Source: Saururus chinensis (Eukaryota > Streptophyta > Magnoliopsida > Piperales > Saururaceae). From it: a stretch of DNA of 64,000 nucleotides. The notes beneath the pieces were generated by a model. The model saw only the letters and a list, made by a program, of their open reading frames with translations. It had not been told where the DNA came from and searched no databases. The stretch is taken from NCBI GenBank assembly GCA_035235625.1, contig CP141143.1, positions 18,707,092-18,771,091 of the forward strand. The letters are read 5' to 3'. Each line of letters starts with the position of its first letter. The stretch's first letter is position 1. Of the stretch, positions 1 through 11,359 are shown piece by piece. Both the position numbers and the translations under genes were made by a program.

Positions 1-641
1 ATACCACACAGCTTAGCAGTTGAGGGAGTGACAAATCAAGGTATAAATCATAGCTCAGTTGACGGTAAAGCTGTAGTACTATCCTTACTCCTTATTTTAA
101 AATATTAACCAGCTAGATTAGAGTGAGCAAGGTTTGCACTCATTATATGATTCTGGATTTATGGTACTTTGTATGTGTAGAAGAAGTAAAACAGACAGCT
201 AAAAGTCATATAAAACATTAAATAAGACCACTTCGTTCCTTCAGTTTTCAGAAACGGCTTCGTATTATGCATTCATCTCAATTAAAATGTCATTTGAAGG
301 TTCAAAGAAGACTCCTACTCATAATAGCATTTCCAGCGAATTCTGAAAATGCAAACAAGAGTGGTTTCGGTTGCTGATAAACGAAATCGGGTTTTGTTGG
401 CTGACTTCAGGCGCTTATAGTCCCACACATGCATGCTCATTTGGGCTCTATGATCCTCCCACTCTGATACCATTAGTTAACCATCTCTCCTAAAAGCCAA
501 GCTTTTAGGGAAATACCAAAGTTTTCAAATTATCAGAGAAACGTTAAGCAGATTACCAACCAGATACCCTAATAACAAAAGAATAACCCAAAAAACGCAA
601 TCTAACATGCCGAGTACCTAATTTACATAACTACTACATAC
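1..641. other. No recognisable exon; probable HIPL-like intron
   Basis: I see no coding exon on either strand. The good splice donor at 641-640 on the minus strand (GTATGT) means at least part of this stretch is probably intron of the HIPL-like gene whose next exon would lie to the left, outside the window. The composition is AT-rich and no repeat family was recognised. Confidence 0.4.
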
Positions 642-799
642 AGAGCAAAGAATTGATTTGACGAGGGAAGCACAGGCGGGATCAGATATGTTCATATTTC
701 GAAATTGTCTCCGCAATCCCAAGTCCTCCTTAGTATCACAGCAAACAGTCCCATTGTACGGACAGAAGGACAGAGATGAATTGGCAACGGTAGGTGCCC
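642..799 (-). CDS. HIPL1/HIPL2-like protein, single Cys-rich exon (partial gene)
   Basis: HIPL (hedgehog-interacting-protein-like) proteins are plant secreted or GPI-anchored proteins with an N-terminal Cys-rich, folate-receptor-like region followed by a glucose/sorbosone-dehydrogenase-type beta-propeller; their biochemical role is not established. The minus strand here reads the N-terminal Cys region, with SLSFCPYNGTVCCDTKEDL followed by RQFRNMNISDPACASLVKS and then ILC, matching the family spacing FCxYxG-CC-D-L-QF-MNISD-CAS-KSILC. The exon is bounded by a pyrimidine-rich acceptor (TTCTTAACAG, ending at 800) and a consensus donor (GTATGT, 641-636). It is 158 nt, entered in phase 1 and left in phase 0, giving 53 codons. 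Read without splicing, the frame opens at an ATG at 863 and stops at 618, so that ATG is probably not the true start. No signal-peptide exon was recognised upstream (coordinates above 863) and the propeller exons are off the left edge. A lone exon from a broken copy cannot be excluded. Confidence 0.68.
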
Positions 800-2472
800 C
801 TGTTAAGAATGGAAGATTGCAATTGCCCATCACACACAATTCAGCAAAATAAGAACAGTTCATTCATTAGAAAGAAAGAAGGAAAATGGAATCGATAAGG
901 ACTTACTTGAATCAGTGCATAATGGAAGAGCAAAAGAAGCATAGAACAGATGAAGTAGTGAATATAAGACACCAAACAGAAGGCCCATGTCAGATACACA
1001 GAAATGGAGGAGGAGAGGAAGAAGCGCTACTTAATCTAAATTCTCTTCTCCAAAGATCATGTCAAAAACACCGATTGGGTATCGTAAGTGGGTAGTGTAA
1101 AGAAATCTCTGCCAATATCTAATGTTGACCGACGACATAGACTACAGAAAAAAATACAGTTAGTGGGCTGTTCTCTCGAAAATCGGCGTGGATGGATTCC
1201 CATGTCTCTCTCTCTCTCTCCCTTTCTCCAATTGAATTTAGTTGTTTATTTATATCTGTCTATATTAATGGCGTAAAGACTCATCAGAGTTTTCCCGTTT
1301 CTTAGTCGTCTCTTCTTGACAGCTCTTTCCAATTGAATTTTATTGTTTTTTTATATCTGTATATATTAATGGCGTAAAACCCATCAGAGTTTTCCCGTTT
1401 CTTCAGTCGTCTCTTGTTACAGAACAGCCATGACAGTCTTTTTGGACACCAAAGCTTACGTCCTGCACGTTTGTACGTAATCGTTTTGCTAGCAATGGAC
1501 GGAGCACCGAAACAACGAAGAAGGTGGCTGGATGAGCCCAACCACGTTCATATGGGTCATGTAAACCAATACAAATGAACGTCGGCTGCAGAATCAAAGG
1601 AGAGAGAGTACACCAAAATCAGTGCCTGAAAGACCAACATCTTTTTATTGGTTTTTAAAAGCATTTTAAATCGAAGTCCAAATGGGAAGCTAGTCAGAGG
1701 ATTTGACTTAATGGGATTCAAGTTTGGAGTAGGTGGTTCGAGGGGTTATTGGTTGGATATTGATAATCTTATACCCTATTTTTGGCTATATATTAATAAT
1801 TGGATGGAAAGGGGTGATTCTCGTGGTAAGACCCACCTTCTCTATTTAATTAAAAATATTTTAATAATTATAAGTGTAAATAAGCAGTGGAGGAATATCA
1901 TTTTTTTCAATCTTTTGGCTGAAAGTTGTCACAGGGGCTGGTCTTTCTTGGCCAAATAGTCAACGGGTAAGGATTGTTTATATTTGTGTTAGTTAATAAT
2001 TTATTTAATGATACTTTATGATAAAACTTATTTTTCTGTAAACAGTTTAGCCTTTTAGGCGATTAGATCAGGTTTAAAGTGGATGAGAGAGGTATTGATG
2101 ATTTTAGCTTAAGTACGATAGTTAAAGTAGAGATTTTTAAATTAAGTAATTTAATATATGATAATATTTTAAATTTATATATATTATTTTTTTATTTGTA
2201 ATATTATTAATAAATAAATTAATTTATATTAAAAAACACATCAAGAATATTTAATAATTAACTTTAAAAAATTTAAATATAATTATATTAAAATTTTGAG
2301 TATAAAAAATATATTTAAAAATAATTATAAAAAATTAAAAATTATTAAAAATATACACCGTATTTGAAAGTTAACCGCACCTCAAAGAAATGACTGAACC
2401 ACGCCTTTGTTCACGGCCATGTTAAAAAAGTAACGGACAAAAAAATTCAGCTAAACATGAGTACAAACACCT
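800..2472. other. Intergenic or intron; AT-rich, no gene recognised
   Basis: A signal-peptide exon of the HIPL-like gene would be expected on the minus strand here, but none stands out. The stretch holds a CT microsatellite near 1203-1222, the 101-bp tandem duplication listed separately, and a very AT-rich segment at about 1980-2370. Short open frames such as 1648-1959 have no recognisable protein features. Confidence 0.4.
1225..1427. repeat. Tandem duplication, period about 101 bp
   Basis: Two consecutive copies of a roughly 101-bp unit. AATTGAATTT occurs at 1230 and 1331, and the block containing ATTAATGGCGTAAA followed by TCAGAGTTTTCCCGTTTCTT occurs in both at the same offset. The copies differ at only a few positions, so the duplication looks fairly recent. 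Confidence 0.8.
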
Positions 2473-2748
2473 CTACGTAATCCAAACATCGAACGGACGT
2501 CGACGACCAACCTTCGAGGTGGCTGCATTTAGCGCTTCATTGATATGAACGAGCCAGCCATTTTTTATGACTTCATCGAATTCGTCCGGGACTGCTTGAA
2601 GCGGCCGGAGGAGGTGGGGAGTAAAAGACAAGTCCAATTCAGTATTCTTTTTTATAACTACAATCTGAAATCGATGCCCTTTGACCTCCAATTGAGAAAG
2701 ACGAGGGAAAGATGGAAACTGATTTGGTAGCAAAGCAAACTTTTTCAA
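2473..2748 (-). other. Unrecognised 91-codon open frame
   Basis: This is the only moderately protein-like frame in the left 4 kb. The translation is mixed in composition, with leucine and proline spread through it and a basic C-terminus (KVGRRRPFDVWIT). I do not recognise a family, a signal peptide or a membrane segment. A flanking splice signal or homologue would be needed to call it a gene; it could be a remnant exon or chance. Confidence 0.2.
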
Positions 2749-2864
2749 CGGTGACTAATTGGAAAGCTGCATCTAGGTTTCCTACTTTGTGAGAGTTGCG
2801 ACTGCTGTCATTTATTAGTTTGGTTTAAACTTCATTGTTTACTGAAAAGAAAAAGATGCATATT

Positions 2865-3835
2865 AGATCTCGGGTGGGTTTAGGTAGTTTATGCAGGATT
2901 CTACCCAATTTAAGATAGGAAATGAAGTTCTTAAACCTGAACTGACCCAAGAGAGGAACCGAACCTGACTCGATATAGTTCTTAAACCTGAACTGACCCA
3001 AGAGAGGAACCGAACCTGACTCGACATGAAATATGAACCCAAAAACTTCAGAATCAAAATATGAACAAAGGTTTAGGTCCATTCTATCTTTAAAAAATTA
3101 TACAAAATTTCTACCACCTGGGTTAGATATGGCTTTGTAGGTTAATTAAGAATTTGGGCTAGTTCTTCAATTTTTCGCATGTTTGACCCAACTTGACATA
3201 ATATTTACTTTTATTTTTTCTTAGACATGACCCAACCCAAGATAGGACCCCACTTGATTCAACTCTGGTCAATCTTGAGTTGGTTCCATCTACATCAGGT
3301 CTTGTCTGGGTGTTGAATACAACCCTAAATCTGTCTCTTTTTCCTAAACTAACTACGATCAGTTTAGGTCAGGTTATGCAGGATTTGACCTAATTTGAGA
3401 TAGAAATTGAATTCTTTAAATTGGAATGACCCGAGAGAAGAACTGAACCCAACTCAACCTAAGACAGGAACTAAAAAATTTGAGAACCAAAATATGAACC
3501 ATGATTCTATCTTGGGTTAGGTCAGTTCGAACCGACACTATATTTAGTCAGTTCTATTTTTGAAAAATTATAAAAAAATTATACCACCCAGGTTAGATGT
3601 GGCTTTATAGGTTAATTAGGAACTCGGGTCGGTTCTTTTCACATTTAGACCAAACTTGACCCAAAATTTACTCGGGTATTTTTTTCTTAGACTTGACCCA
3701 ACCTAAGAAAGGACCTGACTTGATTCAACTCCGACCAACGTCAGGTTGGTTCCATCCGGATTGGGTCTCATCCGAGTATTGAATGCAACCATAAATCTAC
3801 CTCTTTTTCCTCAATCCACTAATTTTGTTTTTACT
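2865..3835. repeat. Diverged tandem duplication (about 490-bp unit) with an inner 51-bp repeat
   Basis: Two long units follow each other. Each begins near GGTTTAGGT...TTATGCAGGATT (2879 and 3362) and each ends with a phrase like TTGGTTCCAT followed by TTGAATACAACCCTAAATCT and CTCTTTTTCCT (about 3280-3345 and 3745-3812). Unit 1 also contains a 51-bp direct duplication starting at 2927 and 2978. The sequence is rich in GGTC/GACC-like words such as GACCCAA and resembles the repeat at 52140-52440 in style. No coding capacity is evident. Confidence 0.7.
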
Positions 3836-4716
3836 CTATACATATTAATTAGTAGGAAAAGGATAACATAAAATTGGACAATTAATATGAGATATTTTTA
3901 ATAAACTATTACAATGAGGCTGGGGGAGTATATAATTAATGGGGTGGTGCTCTAATTATTCTTTATGTGTTGACGGGTGATGCTATGGCAAGTGATCACT
4001 AGTTTCTATGAATTTTCCATTATAAGACAAAATAACAGGGCTTATTTTTTTCTCTATCCATAATGTATCAACAAAAACCTTCAGCCTTCAAGAGGTATTT
4101 ATTATGTTTTTTATTGACAAAACACCCAGCATAAGGAATTTATATTAGTTATTTATCTAGAAAACTGATGGACTAACGGTGCATGCACTAGTGCACATTA
4201 ATTTTTGGGCGCTGATACTAAGTGTGCTAGTGTGTGTGCCATCCGTTTCAAATATAATGACCTATGCATTCCTTATGTTAAGCGCTTTGTCAATGGGGAG
4301 CATAAAAAATCTTTCAGTTTTCACCCATATATTAGGTGCTTTGGCACTAGATAACATAAAAAATGCTTTCAGCCTTCAATGAATGATGATGGGTGAAGAA
4401 ATAGTATAACTACATACGACCATTATAAGCCTTATGTAAGGAAGAAATGATAGGTAATTATTCCATTTACCGGAGAGAACGAACAGATTACTGATGAGAC
4501 TTGAAAGTTTGAACTAACCCCGAAGTGCTATTCCTCGTATGCACACTCTTCTATGGGTGAATGACCTCTTACTAAGTGCTTGCATAGGAAATCTTGGACT
4601 AGTAGAGGGTAATGCACGCAACACAAAGATTTGGAGTGGGGGGGGGGGATCCCAAGCACAAGACCCATGCTCGGCCTGTGAAGGGGCTTAGATATTGTTG
4701 TATATGTGTGCTGTGT
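3836..4716. other. Intergenic, no gene seen
   Basis: AT-rich sequence flanking the chromovirus fossil. It contains short self-complementary words, for example TGCACTAGTGCA near 4184-4195, and a run of ten or more G near 4638. No exon or complete mobile element was recognised. Confidence 0.4.
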
Positions 4717-5137
4717 TGTCAAGGCCCTCTCTATGGACAGGCTATTGTATGACAATTGAGGTGCCTCATGCCCAAAAAGTGAGCCTTTTGAGTGCAATAA
4801 GAATTCTTGTTTGGCAAGGCACTAGGCGGATAATTTGTATAGGGCTTTATAAAGCAAAAAGTAGGGGGAATAAGAGTGACACTTTGCAAAGAAACGAATG
4901 AACACGAGCATAAAGATGAATTATATTTACTATCAACAAGTTTACAAGGCAACAAGTGTAAATTATATGAGTCAACCACTAACACTTCACCTGTCCTTAT
5001 ATAGCATAAGAAATTTCTTGTATATTGCTGGAGTGGTAACCAAAGTAACTATACAGGCATGGTTACATAAAATTAAAGGGAAATATATGCAAATACAAAG
5101 AAATACATTAAAAGCTATTTAGACCTTGCCCGCGACA
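4717..5137 (-). repeat. 3' LTR of the chromovirus fossil
   Basis: It pairs with 14831-15257. Shared blocks include the start (TGTCA-GGCC, then GGATAGGCTATTGT in the partner), GCCTCATGCCCAA, TTTTGAGTGC, TATCAACAAGTTTACAA and the AT-rich end. The inner end, read on the minus strand, starts TGTCGCGGGC directly after a purine-rich tract. Confidence 0.75.
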
Positions 5138-5148
5138 TTCCCCCCACT
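5138..5148 (-). other. Polypurine tract of the chromovirus fossil
   Basis: On the minus strand the bases immediately before the LTR read AGTGGGGGGAA, a typical plant Ty3/gypsy polypurine tract for plus-strand priming. Its position next to the left LTR fixes the element's orientation. Confidence 0.75.
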
Positions 5149-6265
5149 CAATTATGTCGATGTCCTTGTTGACGTTGTTCATAGAGGTAGGCTGTAAGGA
5201 CTCTCATTTTTTAACTCGTTTATTTTAATGTTATTTATCGGTTATCGTGTAGTTTAAGTATTTTCTGATTAAATTCTGTGATTTTAAAAAATAATTAGAA
5301 TTTTTAAAGGTTTTAAGCAAAATTAACTTTACATTTATGAGTTTTAAGTAGTTTTTGGTTAGTTCTAAATTTTTCAGATTTTTCTAATTTTTCACTTATT
5401 TTTCAAAACTTAGGGTTTGGGGGGATCCCCCTGTGGCCCCATGGACGAAATTGAAGTTTTTAGACCAAATTGACCTATACATCAACACAAGCTTATATAA
5501 AAAATTTTAGAATTTTTTTGGATTTAATTAGTGCTCAAATCTTCAAAATATCCATTTTAGCTAGAATTTCTATTATACCCCACTAGTTCATTAGGTATAC
5601 CCCAAACCTTACTATTAATAGAGAAGGATGAGTCATTTCCCATTTGGGAATAGGCTGTGAGAGGGCGATTAAGGCCTAATTCCCCAATTAGGCCCGAATT
5701 AGAAAGAGATTAAGGTATGTTCTCCTTTAATCAAGCCTAAACCTAGGTTTTTTCTTAATTCATTCTTAATCTTGACTTCAATCATTGTTTTAATATAGTT
5801 TGAAAGCATAAAACTATTGATTTACCTCTCTTCTTTAAGCCTTAATCTTCAAAATTTTGTTTTAGATCTAATATTTACTTTTGGTTTTTCAAAGCTAAAT
5901 CGAGATTAGTTGTATGTTAACTTAAAATCGTATTTTTGGAAAGTGTTGGTGGAGATTGAAGGTTCATTCCGGCCCAAATCAACAAGGAAAGGTAATGGGT
6001 TCTTCAATCTCAACTTTGGGTAGTAAAAATCTCGGTTTTTATGATGTTATTTGAAATAGATTTGCTTGATTTAGGCTCTAATGGTGGGTTTAATAAATAT
6101 TAATCTTTCACTTCAATTTATTGGGGTTTTATCTTAGAATGTTTTAGATTAGTGTTCTAGAAGGTTTGATGAGTTTTTGATAATGTTTGATATCATGGAT
6201 GAAGATTTAAAGGTGTTTTGGTTTTGAATTTTGAAATGAAGAAGAAGGTTAAAACTGCTTTGTTG

Positions 6266-6372
6266 GCGATCGAACAACCTACTAGGGCGATCGATCAGCA
6301 ATACTACATTTTTGATAGATTTTTAATTTAGCCGATCAAATGGCCTTGCAAGGCGATCGAACGACTACATGA
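6266..6372 (+). repeat. Palindrome cluster in long-LTR copy 1 (GATCGATC/GATCGAAC)
   Basis: GCGATCGAACAACC, GCGATCGATCAGC, GCCGATCAAATGGCC and GGCGATCGAACGAC occur within about 100 bp. The same position in each sister LTR carries a similar cluster, which is denser and more perfectly palindromic at 20970-21080 and 32007-32155. Confidence 0.7.
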
Positions 6373-7680
6373 CAATTTTTTAATTTTTGAAACTTATGCT
6401 CATTTCAATGTTTTACTCAATTTGATGATTCTAATGGTTATAGGAAATGTCTTATGATGAAATTAGGCTACTAGAGGTATAAAATTGATGATGGAAGTTT
6501 ATGAAATGTGTTTAAATGTGGTCGTGTGGCATTATATTATGTTGATAATCATGCATGTTGATATTGAAGTACCTTGAACTTTTGAATGTTAGAATTCTTA
6601 TGATTATAATATGTTTCCAGCTAGGATATTATATGAAAGTGGTGGGATATGTTCTCTTATAATGAGGATGGTTAATGGGTAATGGATGTGATCATATTGT
6701 GGCTTAATGTATGAAAAAATCATGTTTATGGGAGTGAATGTTCAATTTCACATGGATGGATTTAAGCTTTATGGTGGATTTTGTTTTGATTTCAGTTTGG
6801 AATCATTGTTTTGAATGTGTTCAAGCATGTGCAAATTGTCTTATGAGTTTATGTCAAGCATTGGTCATGTACTTAGATATGCATGAATACACACATATAG
6901 GGAATCTACTATGAAATTACAGTTAATTATGCCTTGATTATGATGCATGAGGGGACTGATTGGGAGCACGTTCCATTTGTTGGAACCCACATAGGTCTTG
7001 CTCACGGATGTATCATGCTATCATGCGTCATGGATCGGTATTCATGGATGAAGTTTTATTGATGTTTAACTGGAATTAATCATTTGTATGAAATGGTTGA
7101 GATTGCATGCTGGATTAATCGCTCAGTGAATGAATCGAAACTTGGTTGGCCCGAAAGGACATGTTTTCAATTTAAGTTCCTGTGTGGAACATGTATACTC
7201 CCCAGGTTAAGTCTAGTTAAATGGAATTATGTGGGGACGAGTTGTGTACTTGTCTTGCAGATTGAGATTATTATGATTGTCTTCTGGACCCTGAGAATCC
7301 AGAGTGGTACGCTTTGTGGACAGGCTACCACGTGTTCTAGGGTTCCCTATGTGGGAATTCGGGCTCTCTCCACTGCAAGAGATGTCCTTGGGCGAACACT
7401 CCTGCTCTAGATTCTCTGTATGAGAGTGGGACATCCTTGGCCAGGATTGTCCAGGGTGAGCAGCTTTAGGGGCTGACAACCCCGACCCTCTTACATTTTA
7501 TGTGTGGAAATTTGACCGCATTCCGCCTTTGTGGCCTTGATCGTGTCCTGCCTGTGTGGCAATACTTGTGTTTACTCCTTGATGGAAGCATTCACCTTTT
7601 GTATTGATGAATGTTTATTATGAATGTTATGCATGATTGTGTATCATGTGTTTGACACATTTATCGTGCAAGGTGAATGA

Positions 7681-8513
7681 GGTTTATGTGATATGAATGT
7701 ATGATCAGAAATGGTGTGATTGAGACACTATTATTCATGTTTATGTGATATGAATGCATGATCAGAAATGGTGTGATTGAGACACTATTATGTAGGTTTA
7801 TGTGATATGAATGCATGATCAGAAAGTGTGTAATTGAGATACTATCATGCAGGTTTATGTGATATGAATGCATGATCAGAAATTGTGTGAGTGTGACACT
7901 ATCATGCAAGTTTATGTGATATGAATGCATGATAAAAAATAGTGTGATTGAGACACTATTATGCAGGTTTATGTGATATGAATATATGATTAGAAAGTGT
8001 GTGATTGAGACACTATTATGCAGGTTTATGTGATATGAATGCATGATCAGAAAGTGTGTAATTGAGATACTATTATGCAGGTTTATGTGATATGAATGCA
8101 TGATCAGAAATGGTGTGAATGTGACACTATCATGTAGGTTTATGTGATATGAATGCATGATAAAAAATGGTGTGATTGAGACACTATTATGCAGGTTTAT
8201 GTGATATGAATACATGATCAGAAAGTGTGTGATTGAGACACTATTATGCAGGTTTATGTGATATGAATACATTATTAGAAAGTGTGTAATTGAGACACTA
8301 TTATGCAGGTTTATGTAATATGAATGCATGATCAGAAATGGTGTGAATGTGACACTATCATGTAGGTTTATATGATATGAATGCATGATCAGAAAGTGTG
8401 TGATTGAGACACTATTATGCAGGTTTATGTGATATGAATGCATGATCAGAAAGTGTGTGATTGAGACACTATTATGAAGGTTTATGTGATATAAATGCAT
8501 GATCAGAAAGTGG
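7681..8513 (+). repeat. 57-bp tandem repeat, about 14.6 copies, with a four-unit higher-order period
   Basis: The unit, of the type GTTTATGTGATATGAATGCA followed by TGATCAGAAA and GTGTGATTGAGACACTATTATGCAG, recurs at an exact 57-bp step from 7681 to 8479. Variants repeat in order every four units (228 bp). GTGTAATTGAGA is in units 3, 7 and 11. GTGAxTGTGACACTATCATG is in units 4, 8 and 12. GATAAAAAA is in units 5 and 9. Plain units are 6, 10 and 14. Shorter versions of the array lie at the matching place in sister LTRs (about 16180-16440 and about 30780-30950, minus orientation). Because 57 is a multiple of three, a long open frame appears on the minus strand; it is a by-product, not a gene. 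Confidence 0.92.
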
Positions 8514-9112
8514 TATAGCATGTTAATTTTAAATCTAAATTACTACATTGTCATGTCATCGTGTTTCCTAATTATTATAGTTGTATTCAAACTATTATTG
8601 AGTTTTTATACTCACCCCACTTTCTTTGTTTTGTTTTGGGGCTGCATGGCGTGACATGCAGTCGGACATGATCCTTTTTATGAGGAGAGGTCGGGGAGAG
8701 CTTGGGAATAGGAGTGGAGGCCCCTAGACCTTGCATGTTTTTTTGATTATTTTGTTTTGATGTTAGAACCCTTGGAGTGGTTCTTGTTTTTAGACTTGTG
8801 TACATTATATCTTTAGTGTTGTTTTGAGACCTTATTTTGAGCCAAGTGTGTTGGCTATGGATTATTAGTATGTGGGTTTGAGATTTGTGGTTTAATTTAG
8901 AGTTTAAGTAACTCTTTTGGTTCTACCTACTTACTCTAGCTCAAAGTAGTGCGTAACTCCATTAATTAGACCGCCCATGGTTAGGGTATAAGTCTTCTGC
9001 TATTTCTTTAACCGTTTTCAAAATTGTCGCCCCCGTGTGCTGGATCTGCCCTTGGACCGGGTTTGGCTCCGGTCGGCCAGTGCCGGGGCGTGACATAGGC
9101 TTTAACTGGGTT

Positions 9113-9290
9113 GGCATGTTGGAGGGTGAGCTCTTCTTCGGGCTCCCATATGTGTAGAAGGTCATGCCACTTGATAAGGAATTCACGTACTTGTTCTTGG
9201 CTACAAATAACTTCACAATCTACTAGAATATCTTCTAAGACTTGAACATCAGTTGTGATCTTTGGATTGCCCCAATCAATCTAGTTTTTG
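9113..9290 (-). other. Chromodomain relic of the chromovirus integrase
   Basis: The minus strand reads REFLIKWHDLLHIWEPEEEL, the core of a chromodomain of the Ty3/gypsy integrase C-terminus (family pattern REYLVKWKG...TWEPEEEL). It lies just upstream of where the 3.9-kb solo LTR has inserted. In this lineage the domain is thought to steer integration toward marked chromatin. It belongs to a fossil polyprotein. Confidence 0.75.
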
Positions 9291-9933
9291 GTAGGGTCTT
9301 TGAGATTGGCACAATATGGTTTGAACAACTTGCATGGAAGGTTGGGTGGACTTGCATCCATGTTGTTAATTGAACATGATAAGAGGTTTTCCCAACCCAC
9401 TTAGTGATGAGAACGAGACCTCCGTACCTGCAAACATGGTTGCGATGGAGTTGTCAAAATATTTTCAATTGGGCTAGAGTCACCTTGATAAAAATCAAAT
9501 CTCCCAATTGAAGATGCCATTTTTTTGCCATATGAAAAGCAGGTGGGCTGTTTCCCAAGTATCCAGTGGCTAGAGTATGTGGTGTTTCCAGTTAGCAGCC
9601 AGTGGCCAACTCAAAGGGACTCTGGTTGGTGGCTAAACTCCATTGTATATTGTAAGAGTATTGGGTGACATCAAATGAGGTTCATCAAGTTCTTTTGGTT
9701 GGCACCGATAAAGTGGTGAAGATACTTCAAGGATGACATTGATGCACTCTATTTGGCTGTCGGTTTGGGGATGCATGCTTGAGAAAAAAGTTTAGCTTTG
9801 AACCCAACAACTTGAATAACTTTGTCTAAGAGAGACCAATGAATCGCGCACAATGATCACTTACGATGGTTTGGAGCACCCCCAAAGTTTGCTAATATGC
9901 TTGAGGAATAGGTGTGCACTTCCTTTGTCATAC

Positions 9934-10890
9934 TATAAGATCCCTGAACTTATCTGGTTTACTTTATTCTATTTAATTGCTTTTGTGTGGTTTTTGATTA
10001 TTTTCAAAATTAAAGTGGTTAACAAAGTTTTTAACCAAAATTGTCTTCACATTTCAAGTTTTTAAGTTAAATTTAAGTCATTCAAAAATTTTTCGGAATT
10101 TTTAGAATTTTATTATTTTCTCGAAAAGTTAGGGTTGACGGGACCCATCGTGGGCCCCATGGTTGAAATTGAGATTTTTATCCCTAGATGACCCTAACAT
10201 TAACGTAAAACCCTGTGTAATTATTTCAAAGCTTTTGGACATTAAATTGAGTTTCAAATAAGCAAGTTTTACTATTTATAGTATAATATTCTATTTATAC
10301 CTCACTAGTTAATTAGGTCTACCCCACCCTTTACTATAAAAGGAAAGACCCAACTACTTTCCCAATTGGGAAAGAGCTGAGACCTGGAGTATTAGAGCCT
10401 AATCCCCATTTTCCTAAAGGAGAAAGGAGATTAAGGTAAGATTTTGATTAAGGTTTCATTAATCCATTAAGGCTTTGCCTAAATCTTTTAAATTTTTTCC
10501 TTTGCTTTGGATTAATCTCAGTTTTCACTCAAAAACTACTAATTTGGGTTTCTATTTCAAAACCTGATGTTTGAAATTTCATTTTTGGGTCACTTGAACC
10601 CTAGATATACTTATTTTTGAAGGTTTTAGGTGTTTTAAAATCGATTTTGAGAAGTATTGATAAAAATCATGTTTTTGGGTAGGTTTTGAAGGAGTTTAAG
10701 GAACCCTTTCGAATCAAGAATTTGTTGTAAGGTAAGGGTTTTTAGTCTCAAACATTGATGTGATTCGGATTTAAGTTTTGATGTAGTTTTGAAATGGGTT
10801 TCATGATTATGAGCTTTAATAGTGATTTGAGAAATGTTTGTTTTTTAGTTTTGGTCTTCCTTGTGTGTAGCAATAGATTGTTTTGCCTAT
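9934..10890 (+). mobile_element. Truncated LTR fragment of the long-LTR family
   Basis: The start, near TAAGATCCCTGAACTT, matches the 5' end of the long-LTR family (reverse complement of 18768-18787 and 35060-35088). The following text, with a CCCCACTAGTT...AATTAGGT...ACCCC phrase and TTCCCAATTGGGAAAGAGCTGAG at about 10300-10380, parallels 5575-5660. Similarity fades at a T-rich tract near 10885, so only about the first quarter of an LTR remains. No flanking duplication could be identified. Confidence 0.65.
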
Positions 10891-11359
10891 AATTTTTTTT
10901 TTCCGTTTTACCCTAAAACCTCTAAAATCACTTTGAAAACCTCTCCATGTGATTTTTGTATGCAAATGTAATCTAAATAGGCTTCAAACACCTTCAACAT
11001 TCTTCACTCTTCTATCTTGATCAATAAGAACATATATGCTCCTATTTTTCAAGTCTTTCAATTCCAAATATGACTCGACTACAATAACCTTAAATCCAAT
11101 TTTAAAACTCAATACATACACAAGGTTTCTTGACATAATTTTGACAAAGAAATCAACAAATAAACTAGTCATATGACTCATATGTTCTTATTCAATTTCC
11201 ATCTTTCCCTTGTTAATCCCAAGTACTATGCATATATTGTAATCCGAGTTGGGGTATTGGGACAATTCTTGCACCTTGTAAAAAGTTTATTACAAGTATT
11301 ACTGAAAATCATCCAAGCAATCGACCATTAGGTTAATTGTACTAGTCCAGCTTCTGATC
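10891..11359. other. Unassigned sequence inside the chromovirus fossil
   Basis: AT-rich sequence between the truncated LTR fragment and the protease-like part of the chromovirus. A 65-codon minus-strand frame (10984-11181) is open but was not recognised. It may be another small insertion or old polyprotein sequence decayed past recognition. Confidence 0.3.

Larger units (their letters stand above)
5193..9095 (+). mobile_element. Solo LTR, 3.9 kb, long-LTR gypsy family
   Basis: The block starts TGTAAGGACTCTC and ends GTGCCGGGGCGTGACA. It is flanked by perfect 5-bp duplications TAGGC (5188-5192 and 9096-9100), and it splits the older chromovirus between its chromodomain and its polypurine tract. 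There is no coding interior and no second LTR, so it is best read as a solo LTR. The ends and interior match 15896-18787, 15871-22120 and 30103-35088 (those on the minus strand), which defines one family. Inside are a palindrome cluster (6266-6372), GGAATTC/CTCTAG-rich sub-repeats (about 7260-7480) and a long 57-bp tandem array (7681-8513) that explains its extra length. TG...CA ends with CGGGGCGTGACA resemble Tekay/Del-type chromovirus LTRs; that lineage is an inference. Confidence 0.85.

Noticed and set aside
7681-8513. A CRISPR array
   Set aside because: The repeats are directly adjacent without unique spacers, and the window is plant nuclear DNA.
7661-8521. A 286-codon open frame on the minus strand with a 19-residue repeat (HINLHNSVSITHFLIMHSY)
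   Set aside because: It is the 57-bp tandem repeat read in a frame that happens to lack stops; because 57 is divisible by three the openness is inherited by every unit. It lies inside a solo LTR.
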